Assembly (NCBI RefSeq): GCF_010906925.1
Contig: NZ_VTVE01000002.1
Coordinates: 372,001-436,000, forward strand
From: Pseudobutyrivibrio xylanivorans
GTDB taxonomy: Bacteria; Bacillota; Clostridia; Lachnospirales; Lachnospiraceae
Length of the DNA: 64,000 bases
Direction of reading: 5' to 3'
Part shown: piece by piece, positions 1 through 8,177 of the stretch
How the letters are laid out: each line of letters starts with the position of its first letter
Position numbering within the stretch: position 1 is the stretch's first letter
Made by a program: the position numbers and the translations under genes
Notes under the pieces: generated by a model
Seen by the model: the letters and a program-made list of their open reading frames with translations, nothing else
What the model was told of the DNA's origin: nothing
The model's database searches: none

Positions 1-225
1 ATCTCCTTTACCAATTTTTTCTTTTGTAAGTATGCTGAAAATATATAGAACTATTCCAACCAGAAGGCCGCATATAATACTTTCAACCGATTTAACCGGC
101 CAAATGACATTTACAATTATTCCAAGTATTCCAAATACTATAATTTCAAGTATTCGCACCTGCTTTGTTCTTATATCATCAAACGCGGTCAATCCATAGA
201 AAATAATCAAACCAATTTCTCGCAT
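1..225 (-). CDS. A24 prepilin peptidase, partial (3' part beyond window)
   Basis: The visible 75 residues are the N-terminal part of an A24-family integral-membrane aspartyl prepilin peptidase, which cleaves leader sequences from type IVb pilins and pseudopilins. Seen: an early AFDDIRTKQV stretch, matching the first catalytic Asp region, two hydrophobic segments, and GKGD at the window edge, matching the second catalytic Asp motif. ATG at 225 follows AGGAG by five bases. It starts 16 bases after the TadE-like gene and is probably the last visible tad operon member. It is a second peptidase of the cluster, besides the one at 7047-7526. The rest of the gene lies outside, so completeness cannot be judged. 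Confidence 0.75.
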   Translation of the reverse strand, partial: MREIGLIIFYGLTAFDDIRTKQVRILEIIVFGILGIIVNVIWPVKSVESIICGLLVGIVLYIFSILTKEKIGKGD

Positions 226-241
226 AATAACTCCTATTCCA

Positions 242-1210
242 TCAATGAGTCTGGCCACATTTACTACATGGCCTCATACTATCTTTTACTTCTTCGTATA
301 ACACCTTTTTTATGTTATGTTTTATTTCTGTACAATTTGGGTCATTATGAAAAGCTGTTCCATAATCTGTTAAAAATACAAATCCATTTGGTTTTACATT
401 TTTGCAGCGCTTGCATTCATAATAGATTGCTCCACCATTATTTCTTCTGCTGACCAAATCTCCCATTGGAACTCTATGTACTGAAGGTCTTAAATATGTA
501 CAATTCATGCTAGAGTGATAAACCTCTCCATGATCAGTTATATATACATAAAGGCCATCTGTAGTGTTTTCTGCTTTCGAGTATCCTACCCACTTTCGAT
601 TTCTTGCCCTTTGAGAAACATCAAAAGAAAAGTCACCCAGCAATCCAACAGGGAATGTCATTGTATAGGTTACTTTTAAATCAATATAATTTCCTTCTAC
701 ATTACTTTCAAAAAAGTTAAATCCAAGGGCACCGCCATCCACAAACTCAACCGGTACTTTATTACTTGAAATATTAGCTTGGGCATATCCTATCGCAGCT
801 ACTTTCATCCCTTCACTAGTAAGAAAACTACCCAAGGTTGCATCATCAGGATTAATCTCTACATCCTTATCTGATTCGCCCTCATTGGATATATTCCCAA
901 GGGTAATTGCCATCATTCTACTTGCCGTATCTATCGAATGCTGAACGCCGCTTTGTACTTGAAGCAGCCTAAAAATAAACATTCCAAAGACCATCAATGT
1001 GATAAATAAAGGCATTATTACTGCTGCCTCTATTGTGTAACTAGCTTTTTGAAAGGAGGCATAAAAAGGCATCTCTTTAGAATTTATATTACATATAGGC
1101 GATTTGAATTTTTTTGATATGATTTTGAAAATTGAAGTGTTGCCAATTGGCGGCCGGCATACACTCTTATTTGAATTATGGGGAATAGTTTTTCTGATTT
1201 TTAGAGACAC
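242..1210 (-). CDS. TadE-like pseudopilin with two C-terminal Cys modules
   Basis: Minor pseudopilin of the tad (Flp) pilus, expected at the cytoplasmic membrane. Residues 56-61 (A-SYTIE) look like a pseudopilin cleavage site with Glu at +5 but Ala rather than Gly before the cut; a membrane helix of about 22 residues follows. Residues about 95-210 form an extracytoplasmic domain. From about 220 the protein carries two related modules of roughly 48 residues, each with ITD or LTD, then H-x4-C, then C-x2-C (YECKRC and PCSKC), suggesting duplicated metal-binding or disulfide folds not usual in TadE. The start is GTG at 1210 with AGGAGG nine bases upstream. It lies 23 bases after the DUF5702-like gene. 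The TadE call rests on the N-terminus and context. Confidence 0.72.
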   Translation of the reverse strand: MSLKIRKTIPHNSNKSVCRPPIGNTSIFKIISKKFKSPICNINSKEMPFYASFQKASYTIEAAVIMPLFITLMVFGMFIFRLLQVQSGVQHSIDTASRMMAITLGNISNEGESDKDVEINPDDATLGSFLTSEGMKVAAIGYAQANISSNKVPVEFVDGGALGFNFFESNVEGNYIDLKVTYTMTFPVGLLGDFSFDVSQRARNRKWVGYSKAENTTDGLYVYITDHGEVYHSSMNCTYLRPSVHRVPMGDLVSRRNNGGAIYYECKRCKNVKPNGFVFLTDYGTAFHNDPNCTEIKHNIKKVLYEEVKDSMRPCSKCGQTH

Positions 1211-1233
1211 CTTTTTACACCTCCTTTCTATGA

Positions 1234-2721
1234 TTAGTAAGACAAATATTTTTTCTTTGAAATGAAATATCCTTTTGTACTCTCAGCTTGATTAAACATC
1301 GATAAAAACATTTCTTCAGATGTGAAACTTAATGTCATATCTGCTGCATAAAGCATGTTGTCCATTTTTACACTTTTATAATCTTCTGTATGACCCAGTG
1401 CATTTTCCATGACATCAAGCGCTCTCATTCCAAGGGTTGATTCACTTCTAATTGCCAAAAATGCCATAAGATATTCCTTGTAGCCAATGCCTGTGTCACT
1501 CTCTTTTGCTTTCGTATTTACATCTGCTATGGTCGATAAATGATATACATCTGAACTCCACTGATCTAGATTTTTCATGATTGGAATTTTTCCTCCTGAC
1601 AGGAGAGTTCTAACATCCATGGTGCTTTCTGCGTAAGCCCATGCGGCAATAATTCCGTATTTGACAGCTTGTATTATCCCCTCATTAAGGGTAAATCCTG
1701 CCAATATATGCGCTATTGCATCTGCCTGATTCTCAAGGGACGGTGTCCGCAATATAGTCATATAATTTGTAGCTTCCCTGATAAGTAAAATCTGTTCAAC
1801 AACAGAAGCTAAATTTTGCACATCAGATTTATTTCCAGCAATCAAATATTCAAGCTCATACTGCATACCATCATGCTTTAGATTATTTGTATAGCAGCTG
1901 TAGTTGGTTAATAGATAATCTATAAATAAAGCTTTATCCACTAGCCCATTGCTCTCTGTTATTTCCATTGACCCTGCATTTAAACTTCTATGAGAAGGAA
2001 GTTGGTCCGTATTTATTTCATAATCCGACATACTGTCTTCCGAAATAACTGTAACTAAAATACCCTTTGAAAATGCTTCACGAATTGTGTTGAAGGCATC
2101 AAACGGGTCATCTTCTACACTTCCTGGGCTTGGAATATCATCTGGATCTGTATCTGGGTCATCATCTTCTGCTGCCCTTCTTTTTGCTTCAGCATTTGCA
2201 GCTCTAGCACCATCTAACTGATTTTTGCTGGACTTAGCATTGTCCTCTACAGGCACTTTCTCTATTCCATTTATCTCATCTACATTTGCTTTATAGGCAT
2301 CTATTAATTGAGATGGTATTCCATAGCCTGCAGCTTTTGCCCCAAGGGCCACTACCACCTGACCATTTCCATCAGTCAAAAGACCGTAGCTTGAAGCTTC
2401 GCAACCATTAACCATCAGTCTTGCGTAGTTATTTCCCTGGTCAATATTTGAGTTCACTTGACAATAATCAGCAGTTTTAGTTTCAAATATTCCCGGTCCT
2501 AGATTATCTGTTCCATAACCCAAATCAATTGCCAGTATTTTGTAATTAGTCCATAAATATGGGTTGTATTCTGAGAAAGCGCTCTCAACTGCCATGTCAG
2601 TATATTCCTGCGCCATAGAATCAATAGATACAAATCTAATACATTCAGACATTGTAAACAGAAGGGTCATAACAGAAACTAATATTAACGATAAAAAAAC
2701 TGTAAGTGATCCCTTAGCCAC
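1234..2721 (-). CDS. Tad-locus membrane-anchored protein (DUF5702-like, TadG position)
   Basis: A 495-residue protein with one N-terminal membrane helix (residues about 5-27), no further clear helix, and a long extracytoplasmic region. The N-terminal pattern (KGSLTVFLSLILV, then an Arg-rich junction and a SAFSEYN segment) is like the Lachnospiraceae family I know as DUF5702, which sits in tad clusters where TadG or TadF pseudopilins occur in other bacteria. An acidic, Pro/Asp-rich low-complexity linker lies near residues 180-205. Its start shares one base with the end of the Flp pilin gene. The function is probably pilus assembly or surface display, inferred only from position; no catalytic motif was recognised. 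Confidence 0.65.
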   Translation of the reverse strand: MAKGSLTVFLSLILVSVMTLLFTMSECIRFVSIDSMAQEYTDMAVESAFSEYNPYLWTNYKILAIDLGYGTDNLGPGIFETKTADYCQVNSNIDQGNNYARLMVNGCEASSYGLLTDGNGQVVVALGAKAAGYGIPSQLIDAYKANVDEINGIEKVPVEDNAKSSKNQLDGARAANAEAKRRAAEDDDPDTDPDDIPSPGSVEDDPFDAFNTIREAFSKGILVTVISEDSMSDYEINTDQLPSHRSLNAGSMEITESNGLVDKALFIDYLLTNYSCYTNNLKHDGMQYELEYLIAGNKSDVQNLASVVEQILLIREATNYMTILRTPSLENQADAIAHILAGFTLNEGIIQAVKYGIIAAWAYAESTMDVRTLLSGGKIPIMKNLDQWSSDVYHLSTIADVNTKAKESDTGIGYKEYLMAFLAIRSESTLGMRALDVMENALGHTEDYKSVKMDNMLYAADMTLSFTSEEMFLSMFNQAESTKGYFISKKKYLSY

Positions 2722-2915
2722 TATACTTTTCCAGCCTGAGAATTAATCTTGTCAAAAATTGTATTAACTAACGAAGTAAGCTGGCTCTTAAAAATGAGTA
2801 CTAATCCGATAAGTACCACCAGAATCAAAATCATCTCTACTGTTCCGATTCCATCCTCTTCTTCAATAAAATTCCAAATTCTATTCTTAATTTTCATTAA
2901 ATAAAAGTTCTTCAT
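2721..2915 (-). CDS. Flp1-like type IVb pilin
   Basis: The 64-residue major pilin candidate of the tad system. Residues 1-22 form a basic/acidic leader ending in EEEDG; the predicted prepilin cut is after Gly22, which leaves Glu at +5 (IGTVE) followed by a continuous hydrophobic helix (MILILVVLIGLVLIF). This is the standard Flp architecture and the substrate type for the A24 peptidases at both ends of the operon. A GGAGAGG ribosome site precedes the ATG. The gene sits between TadC and the TadG-position protein. It is short but strongly supported by the motif and context. Confidence 0.85.
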   Translation of the reverse strand: MKNFYLMKIKNRIWNFIEEEDGIGTVEMILILVVLIGLVLIFKSQLTSLVNTIFDKINSQAGKV

Positions 2916-2929
2916 TTCTTTCCTCTCCT

Positions 2930-4168
2930 TTAGATATTTATCTGCAATACAGCAGGCACCACTAAAATTACAATTACGATAAAAAGCATTCCTGCCATGG
3001 GAATCAAAAGTTTAGTAGATGCTTCCTCGCCTGCTCGTATAGCCCTTTGTTTTCTTAGTTCAAAAGCATTTTGCTGCTCCTTTTCAAGACAATCTATCAA
3101 ATCTTTTGAGCCTTTTCTGAGATTCTGGCTGAGAAGCATTGAAAGCTTTCGATAGTTTTTGCTTTCGCATTTCATTCCCAGTTCTTCAATGGCCTGTATC
3201 TCGCTTAACCCATCAGACATTCTTCTGTAGGTAATTACCATTTGTTCAAATCCTGGACGTATTTCAGTTTTTCCAGCCCTGACATTGTTTGTATACTTCA
3301 GTACAATTCTTTCTAACGCCTTCCTGAAACTCATACCTGCGCCCATCAAAATTGATAACTCACTAACTATCATTGGGTAGTCCATATCCATATCCGCAAT
3401 ACTCTTTTCTTTTTCCTTCTTAGCATCGCGTTTTTTGCCAATTGATAAAGCACCTACACATACAAAACCAAGAATTATCAACTGTAGTCCTCGATAATCC
3501 ATCTTTCTACTCCACTTTATATCCATGGTTTCCACCTTGGTTGGAAGTATAAGATTATCGTCTTCCATAGTCTTTTCATCTTGATTTTTTACTGCTTTTT
3601 CGATTGCGTTTAACTGGCCTTCTAATGTATCCATTCCCTTTGGTACCACCACTACACAGAAGCTGTATATTTGCTCCCTGTCCTGGCAATACATTATGGC
3701 TGTGAGAGTCACAAGCTGACCTTCCTCCGGAATCTTTTCTTTGTCTAAAATCCCTTCTGCTGAAATATATCCGTAGACATCAAAATTCCACTCTACTTCC
3801 ACAAGACCATTTGCATATGTATCTCTCAGATTCAAGTTATCTGATACCCTATCAGCGGATTTATTCTTACCTAAATATGTTTTGTCAATTTCCTTTACTG
3901 CATCACTAAATGCCTTTTCTATGTCCTTTTCCTTAAGTCCCTTGGCTGATACCTCTAAGGTGACTTCTTGGTTTTGATCAAGAAACTCTACCTCTAGACT
4001 CTCATTCACCTTTGGCCCTCCAGATTCATTTCTTGGAATTATCCCTGCAAAATCTTTTTTGGCGCTTTTGTAGTCATAGAGCAAAATCAAAACTCCAACA
4101 ATCACAACAATTGTCAAAATGATTTTTGTGTTAATCGGCTGTGATTTATTATTAGACTTTGATATCAA
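2930..4168 (-). CDS. tadC: TadC-like type II secretion F-domain protein
   Basis: Inner-membrane platform protein of the tad pilus. Residues 15-30 form a membrane helix, followed by about 200 extracytoplasmic residues with no recognised domain, a second helix near 225-240, then a T2SSF domain (residues about 250-410) ending in a hydrophobic helix. The long N-terminal insert makes it larger than an ordinary TadC of around 300 residues. The chosen start is TTG at 4168, with GGGAGG eight bases upstream; it overlaps the tadB end by 17 bases, implying translational coupling. Together with TadB it should form the base on which the CpaF ATPase acts. Confidence 0.78.
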   Translation of the reverse strand: MISKSNNKSQPINTKIILTIVVIVGVLILLYDYKSAKKDFAGIIPRNESGGPKVNESLEVEFLDQNQEVTLEVSAKGLKEKDIEKAFSDAVKEIDKTYLGKNKSADRVSDNLNLRDTYANGLVEVEWNFDVYGYISAEGILDKEKIPEEGQLVTLTAIMYCQDREQIYSFCVVVVPKGMDTLEGQLNAIEKAVKNQDEKTMEDDNLILPTKVETMDIKWSRKMDYRGLQLIILGFVCVGALSIGKKRDAKKEKEKSIADMDMDYPMIVSELSILMGAGMSFRKALERIVLKYTNNVRAGKTEIRPGFEQMVITYRRMSDGLSEIQAIEELGMKCESKNYRKLSMLLSQNLRKGSKDLIDCLEKEQQNAFELRKQRAIRAGEEASTKLLIPMAGMLFIVIVILVVPAVLQINI

Positions 4169-4904
4169 TTATTTTTCCTCCCATAACTATCAGTGCCCCA
4201 TAAATAAATAGGCAAATTGTCATCAAGATAACTCCTAGCAAATTGCCATATAATGGCGCAATAAATCCTCTTGAAGTTAATGATATATACGCCAATATTC
4301 CCATTGGCATTACGCTCATAACTTTTAGTTCTAAACGCTTTTCAGTGGTTATGGTTTGTATCTCTTCTTTTACTGCCAGATTTTCTTCTATCTTAATTGC
4401 AGTATCCCTAATATTTTTTCCATAATCTCCACCGCTTCTTTTTGCAAAGGATATAATTTCTGCCAGGCTTACAGCTTCCTCCAGCTCAATGGTTTCCGCT
4501 AATTCTGAAAAAGCTTTTTCTACTTGTATATTCATTGCAATCTTTTGATTCATAACATGAATTGGATTAATGATTGCTGAATTTTTGGGATATAAACGTA
4601 ATAGTTCTTTTTCTGATTGCTTTAACGCTTTTTCCAATGAATAACCAGTCTGCAAAGCTGTAACAATAAGCATCATGTACTCTTTAAATTCAACTGATAC
4701 CCTAGCTTTTTCTTCCATTTCATATTTTCCCTGACAGAGTTTTAGCCAAAATGGAACCACCACTACACCTACTATTAGTCCAAAAATAGATTTATAAAAA
4801 AGGAAAGCTATAACTATAGTGATAAGAAACCCTTGGCCTATTCCAGTGATAGACCTCTTGCTGATAGCTTGTCTGTGTGAATCAGTTTTCCCACTTTTTC
4901 CCAT
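4152..4904 (-). CDS. tadB: TadB-like type II secretion F-domain protein
   Basis: A 250-residue membrane protein of the tad assembly platform. Two N-terminal hydrophobic segments (about 20-55), a soluble helical T2SSF region (about 70-190, with LVTALQTGYSLEKAL and SFAKRSGGDYG typical of the family), and two C-terminal helices. The ATG at 4904 has GGAGG eleven bases upstream, so the 67-base overlap with cpaF is probably real; the C-terminus overlaps tadC by 17 bases. Such tight overlaps mark one operon. It is expected to partner TadC and the CpaF ATPase. Confidence 0.82.
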   Translation of the reverse strand: MGKSGKTDSHRQAISKRSITGIGQGFLITIVIAFLFYKSIFGLIVGVVVVPFWLKLCQGKYEMEEKARVSVEFKEYMMLIVTALQTGYSLEKALKQSEKELLRLYPKNSAIINPIHVMNQKIAMNIQVEKAFSELAETIELEEAVSLAEIISFAKRSGGDYGKNIRDTAIKIEENLAVKEEIQTITTEKRLELKVMSVMPMGILAYISLTSRGFIAPLYGNLLGVILMTICLFIYGALIVMGGKIIDIKV

Positions 4905-6082
4905 TCACCAACAATCCTCCCTTCCTTTTCTCCATTTTCTTTAAACCTGTACAGTGTATTTAATCTAATCTCATTATTCTCAATTCCTTCTACTTCTGAT
5001 ATCTCAAGCAGCTTTCTGCTCTTATCTCTAAGTCGCCCCAGCTGAACAATAATATCGATACCTGATGCAATTTGCTGTCTGATTGCAGGAAGAGGGATTT
5101 CGGCCCCCATAAGGACCATGGTCTCTAGTCTAGATAACATGTCTTTGCAGGAATTACTATGTCCGGTAGAACAGCTTCCATCGTGGCCAGTGTTAAATGC
5201 TTGTAGCATCTCAAGTGCCTCTGCACCTCTGCACTCTCCAACAATAATTCTGTCTGGGCGCATTCTAAGTGATGACTTAAGCAAGTCTCTAATGCTTATC
5301 TCATTTTTCCCTTCCAGATTTGCGTTACGAGCTTCAAGTCTTACTAGATTCTCAACCTTTTTGAGCTGAAGCTCAGCAGAATCTTCAATTGTAATCACTC
5401 GCTCATCAGAAGGAATGAATTCTCCTAATGCATTGAGGAATGAGGTCTTACCACTGCCAGTGCCACCCGACACAAAAATATTGTATTTTGCCTTAACAAG
5501 CTTTTCTAAAAACTCAATTTGTTCCCTTGATATTGATCCAAACTCCTGAAGCTTTGCCATAGTCATCTGCTCCTTAGGAAATTTTCTGATTGAAATAATC
5601 GGATAATCCACAGCGGCTGGCTTTAACACAATATTTACTCGGGAGCCATCACTTAATCTTGTATCCACTATTGGATTAGATTCATTTACTATCTTGTTGC
5701 TGTTTGCAACTATATTTTGAATAATGTCATTTAGCTTTTCTTCAGATGAAAACTTCTCCTTCGAATGGATAACCTTGCCCTTTTTTTCTATAAAAATATT
5801 ATCCGGGCCATTTATCATAATTTCTGTTATCTCTTCATCCATCAGTAAATCTTCTAGTACATCCAGTTTTCTCAAGGAATTAAAGACATGATTTTCAATA
5901 TACTGTCTTTCCTTAAGAGAAAGGGGTGTAGTTTTCGATTTTAGGATTATTTTTTCCTGTATTATTCGAAGAATTTCTTCATCACTTACGTCATAAGACA
6001 AATCAATTTCATCCATTGTTTGTCTTCGTATTTCTTCTTCTAAACTATCCACACATTTTAATTTCATTTTTTCCATTAGCAT
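4838..6082 (-). CDS. cpaF: CpaF/TadA secretion ATPase of the tad pilus
   Basis: Cytoplasmic hexameric ATPase that powers Flp pilus assembly. Seen: an N-terminal helical domain (about 1-110), Walker A GGTGSGKTS at about 206-214, an acidic Walker B region with RPDRIIVGECRG near 280, and the His box GHDGSCSTGHSNS, all typical of the VirB11/CpaF family. At 414 residues it has normal length. The start is uncertain: ATG at 6082 has no strong ribosome site and an in-frame ATG lies 15 bases on. The 5' end overlaps tadZ by 38 bases and the 3' end overlaps tadB by 67 bases, as expected for a coupled operon. Confidence 0.93.
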   Translation of the reverse strand: MLMEKMKLKCVDSLEEEIRRQTMDEIDLSYDVSDEEILRIIQEKIILKSKTTPLSLKERQYIENHVFNSLRKLDVLEDLLMDEEITEIMINGPDNIFIEKKGKVIHSKEKFSSEEKLNDIIQNIVANSNKIVNESNPIVDTRLSDGSRVNIVLKPAAVDYPIISIRKFPKEQMTMAKLQEFGSISREQIEFLEKLVKAKYNIFVSGGTGSGKTSFLNALGEFIPSDERVITIEDSAELQLKKVENLVRLEARNANLEGKNEISIRDLLKSSLRMRPDRIIVGECRGAEALEMLQAFNTGHDGSCSTGHSNSCKDMLSRLETMVLMGAEIPLPAIRQQIASGIDIIVQLGRLRDKSRKLLEISEVEGIENNEIRLNTLYRFKENGEKEGRIVGEWEKVGKLIHTDKLSARGLSLE

Positions 6083-7034
6083 TCATCATCTTTTTCACAA
6101 ACACTCCCAAATTGCCCTGCAACAATTCCTCTATGTGATATGCACCATCAGACAAATTTCCTGCAGACATAGGCAAAATTACTTCCTCTATATCCACATT
6201 CGCCTCAAGTTTTTCCAAATAATCAAAGAATTGCTCCTGGGCTCTTTTGAAATAATCTCCCGATTTTCCTAGCACATATAGCTTGTTAAAGCTGTCAATA
6301 AATTTGGAAAATCCATTTATTGTCCTTCCAAATAAAACTATAATCTGGTCATAGTTTTCTTTAAGAAGTGCATTGAAAAAATCTCTCCAAGTGTCCTCAT
6401 CAATTTCACTTATCTCATTTGGATTAGTAAAAGGCTCAACATAGTCAAATCCCATAAAACTCTGTACATATTTAGATAAATCAAAAGCATTTGAATTAGT
6501 ATTAATTTCGTATAGAAGATCCATCAGATTAAAGCTATTGTTACTTCCTATTAGGGAAGTCAAAATAGAAATCTCCTCAAGATCTATGAATAAAACCTTT
6601 CCATAGGTTCTATATGATTGACACAGTGCCATTGCAAATGGCAACTGCAGTTCATGAGTAACAGGCGAGTAAATAGCTGTTACATTAGATTTTTCATTAG
6701 ATTTTTTAATACTAGCTTTTGTATCTCTCAAACCAGGAATTCTATTAAATATCTTTTCTACTGATTGATATTTAAAAATATAGTTATCCTGCTCTAATTC
6801 TTGATTCTCACATAGGAAATATTTTTCCTTTAAGAGCCCCTTAGGTCTAAAGCTCATTATCTCTTTAAATTCTTCAGACATAATTGCGATATCATAATCG
6901 TTTTCATCTGAATAAAAACTCTCTGGGGTTGTAAATATATGTACCCCGACTTTTGAGCGCTCCATAAGAAAAGAAGCGAATTTGAGAATGTAATCTGTGC
7001 ATGAATCGCACAGTGCTATTTCCAAATTTTTCAT
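6045..7034 (-). CDS. TadZ/CpaE-like localisation protein with degenerate P-loop
   Basis: Likely TadZ/CpaE, the MinD-like protein that places the tad machinery. An N-terminal receiver-like domain (about 1-100, starting IALCDSCTDY) is followed by a MinD-like domain from about 120. The Walker A position reads YSPVTHELQLPF, so the KGGxGKT lysines are lost, while the following FIDLEE matches the next MinD strand. Atypical P-loops are known in TadZ proteins. The start is set at ATG 7034 because GGAGG lies just upstream; an ATG four codons earlier contains that GGAGG. It sits between the peptidase and cpaF, the usual position. Confidence 0.75.
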   Translation of the reverse strand: MKNLEIALCDSCTDYILKFASFLMERSKVGVHIFTTPESFYSDENDYDIAIMSEEFKEIMSFRPKGLLKEKYFLCENQELEQDNYIFKYQSVEKIFNRIPGLRDTKASIKKSNEKSNVTAIYSPVTHELQLPFAMALCQSYRTYGKVLFIDLEEISILTSLIGSNNSFNLMDLLYEINTNSNAFDLSKYVQSFMGFDYVEPFTNPNEISEIDEDTWRDFFNALLKENYDQIIVLFGRTINGFSKFIDSFNKLYVLGKSGDYFKRAQEQFFDYLEKLEANVDIEEVILPMSAGNLSDGAYHIEELLQGNLGVFVKKMMNANGKNEIKMCG

Positions 7035-7046
7035 ATTAACCTCCAT

Positions 7047-7526
7047 CTATCCCTGTTTGTATTGCAGTAAAAAAAATGCAGCCGCAATATAGTAAGAATA
7101 GTGAAGTTTTCTTTTTACTATATGCCCATTTTTTATACAAAGCCCTATCGCTATGACTCCAGCAATCATAACCGAGTATATAAATGTAGTAACTAGATCC
7201 GCTGCCCCCACCATCGTAGACATAACAGAAAATAGTTTCACATCACCCGCACCTAATCCCCTTACTACAGTCAGCAGAGAAAGTAGAAGGATTGGCCAAA
7301 TTGCTTTTGTAATAAAAATGGCAACTCCCATTATCTGATAGCTATGTATATTTAGAAGTAATCCTCCTATATAGCCAAGTATAATAAGCTCATTTGGAAT
7401 CTTGTAATCCCTGGCGTCAAATAAACAACCAGTGGTAAGAATGCTCCAAATCAGGAATGTGCTGATTTTTCTCACCTCCATTTCGGGGAGAATTATAAAT
7501 TCCACCTGGGAAAAAATACAGAGCAT
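7047..7526 (-). CDS. A24 prepilin peptidase (TadV/CpaA type)
   Basis: Small membrane aspartyl peptidase that processes Flp pilin and TadE-type pseudopilins. FDARDYKIPN carries the first catalytic Asp and GAGDVKLFS the second; four to five hydrophobic segments cover the rest. About 145-159 residues is normal for the short TadV class without the methyltransferase domain. The exact start is unclear: 7526 has only a weak GCGAGAA site, and an in-frame ATG at 7481 also lacks a good site. It is the first gene of the tad operon, just after the fliS terminator, and lies 12 bases before tadZ. Confidence 0.83.
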   Translation of the reverse strand: MLCIFSQVEFIILPEMEVRKISTFLIWSILTTGCLFDARDYKIPNELIILGYIGGLLLNIHSYQIMGVAIFITKAIWPILLLSLLTVVRGLGAGDVKLFSVMSTMVGAADLVTTFIYSVMIAGVIAIGLCIKNGHIVKRKLHYSYYIAAAFFLLQYKQG

Positions 7527-7584
7527 TTCTCGCTATATTTATTTTTGTTATTTTTGACTATTTGAAATTTTGTTAGTTATGCAT

Positions 7585-7614
7585 AAAAAAAGACTCCCGA
7601 ACGAGTCGAGAGTC
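7585..7614 (-). terminator. Rho-independent terminator after fliS
   Basis: On the minus strand a nine-pair stem (GACTCTCGA with TCGGGAGTC, one U-G pair, loop of five) is followed by seven T. It lies 20 bases after the fliS stop and separates the flagellar genes from the tad operon. Confidence 0.85.
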
Positions 7615-7633
7615 ATGAAATATCAATATTACT

Positions 7634-8110
7634 TTATGCCCAAAAGCCTCTACTAGCTTGGTTGCCCATCAAACTTTCGTTTAATGTGCCTTTTCCATAG
7701 GTAATACCTGCTATAACCTTTTGTGTATTGCCCATTAGTGGCTTGGATTTGTCCTGCTCTGCTAGCTGTTCAAACGCATCGCCCAGTTCATCCATCACCT
7801 TTTTAGCTTCTTTCAATCCGTCTGAGTTAGCTTTATAAATGGATTTTGCTACATTTCGCTGTACGTAATCGTAGAGCGCGTACAGATTTCCGCTTACCTT
7901 GTATTCAAAATTTAAATCTTTCTGGAGGTGACTGACAACCTCGGCACATTTTTTTGTTGCCTCAATTGCACTGTCTACATTCCCAGCCTTAAAATCGTCA
8001 ATGGCATCTTTTTCATATTCTTCATAAATGTCATAAAGAATTGAAATCAAGCCACATCCATTGCTCGAAGCAATTTTTAAGGTAAAAGCTGAAATCTTAT
8101 CTCTGTTCAT
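7634..8110 (-). CDS. fliS: Flagellar export chaperone FliS
   Basis: Cytoplasmic chaperone that binds the flagellin C-terminus and prevents premature polymerisation. The 158-residue protein is largely helical with the FliS pattern: a central LYALYDYVQRNVAKS segment and an N-terminal region rich in short helices (ISILYDIYEEYEKDAI). It is slightly longer than many FliS (around 130) because of a C-terminal tail with KVIAGITYGKG. It lies 67 bases downstream of flagellin on the same strand; that gap holds a short GCCC/GGGC hairpin. A terminator follows directly. Confidence 0.85.
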   Translation of the reverse strand: MNRDKISAFTLKIASSNGCGLISILYDIYEEYEKDAIDDFKAGNVDSAIEATKKCAEVVSHLQKDLNFEYKVSGNLYALYDYVQRNVAKSIYKANSDGLKEAKKVMDELGDAFEQLAEQDKSKPLMGNTQKVIAGITYGKGTLNESLMGNQASRGFWA

Positions 8111-8177
8111 TCACTATCACTCCTAATAAAACTAGCTCTTTGTCGTCGCCCCATCGGGCTAATGACGCTATAAAATC

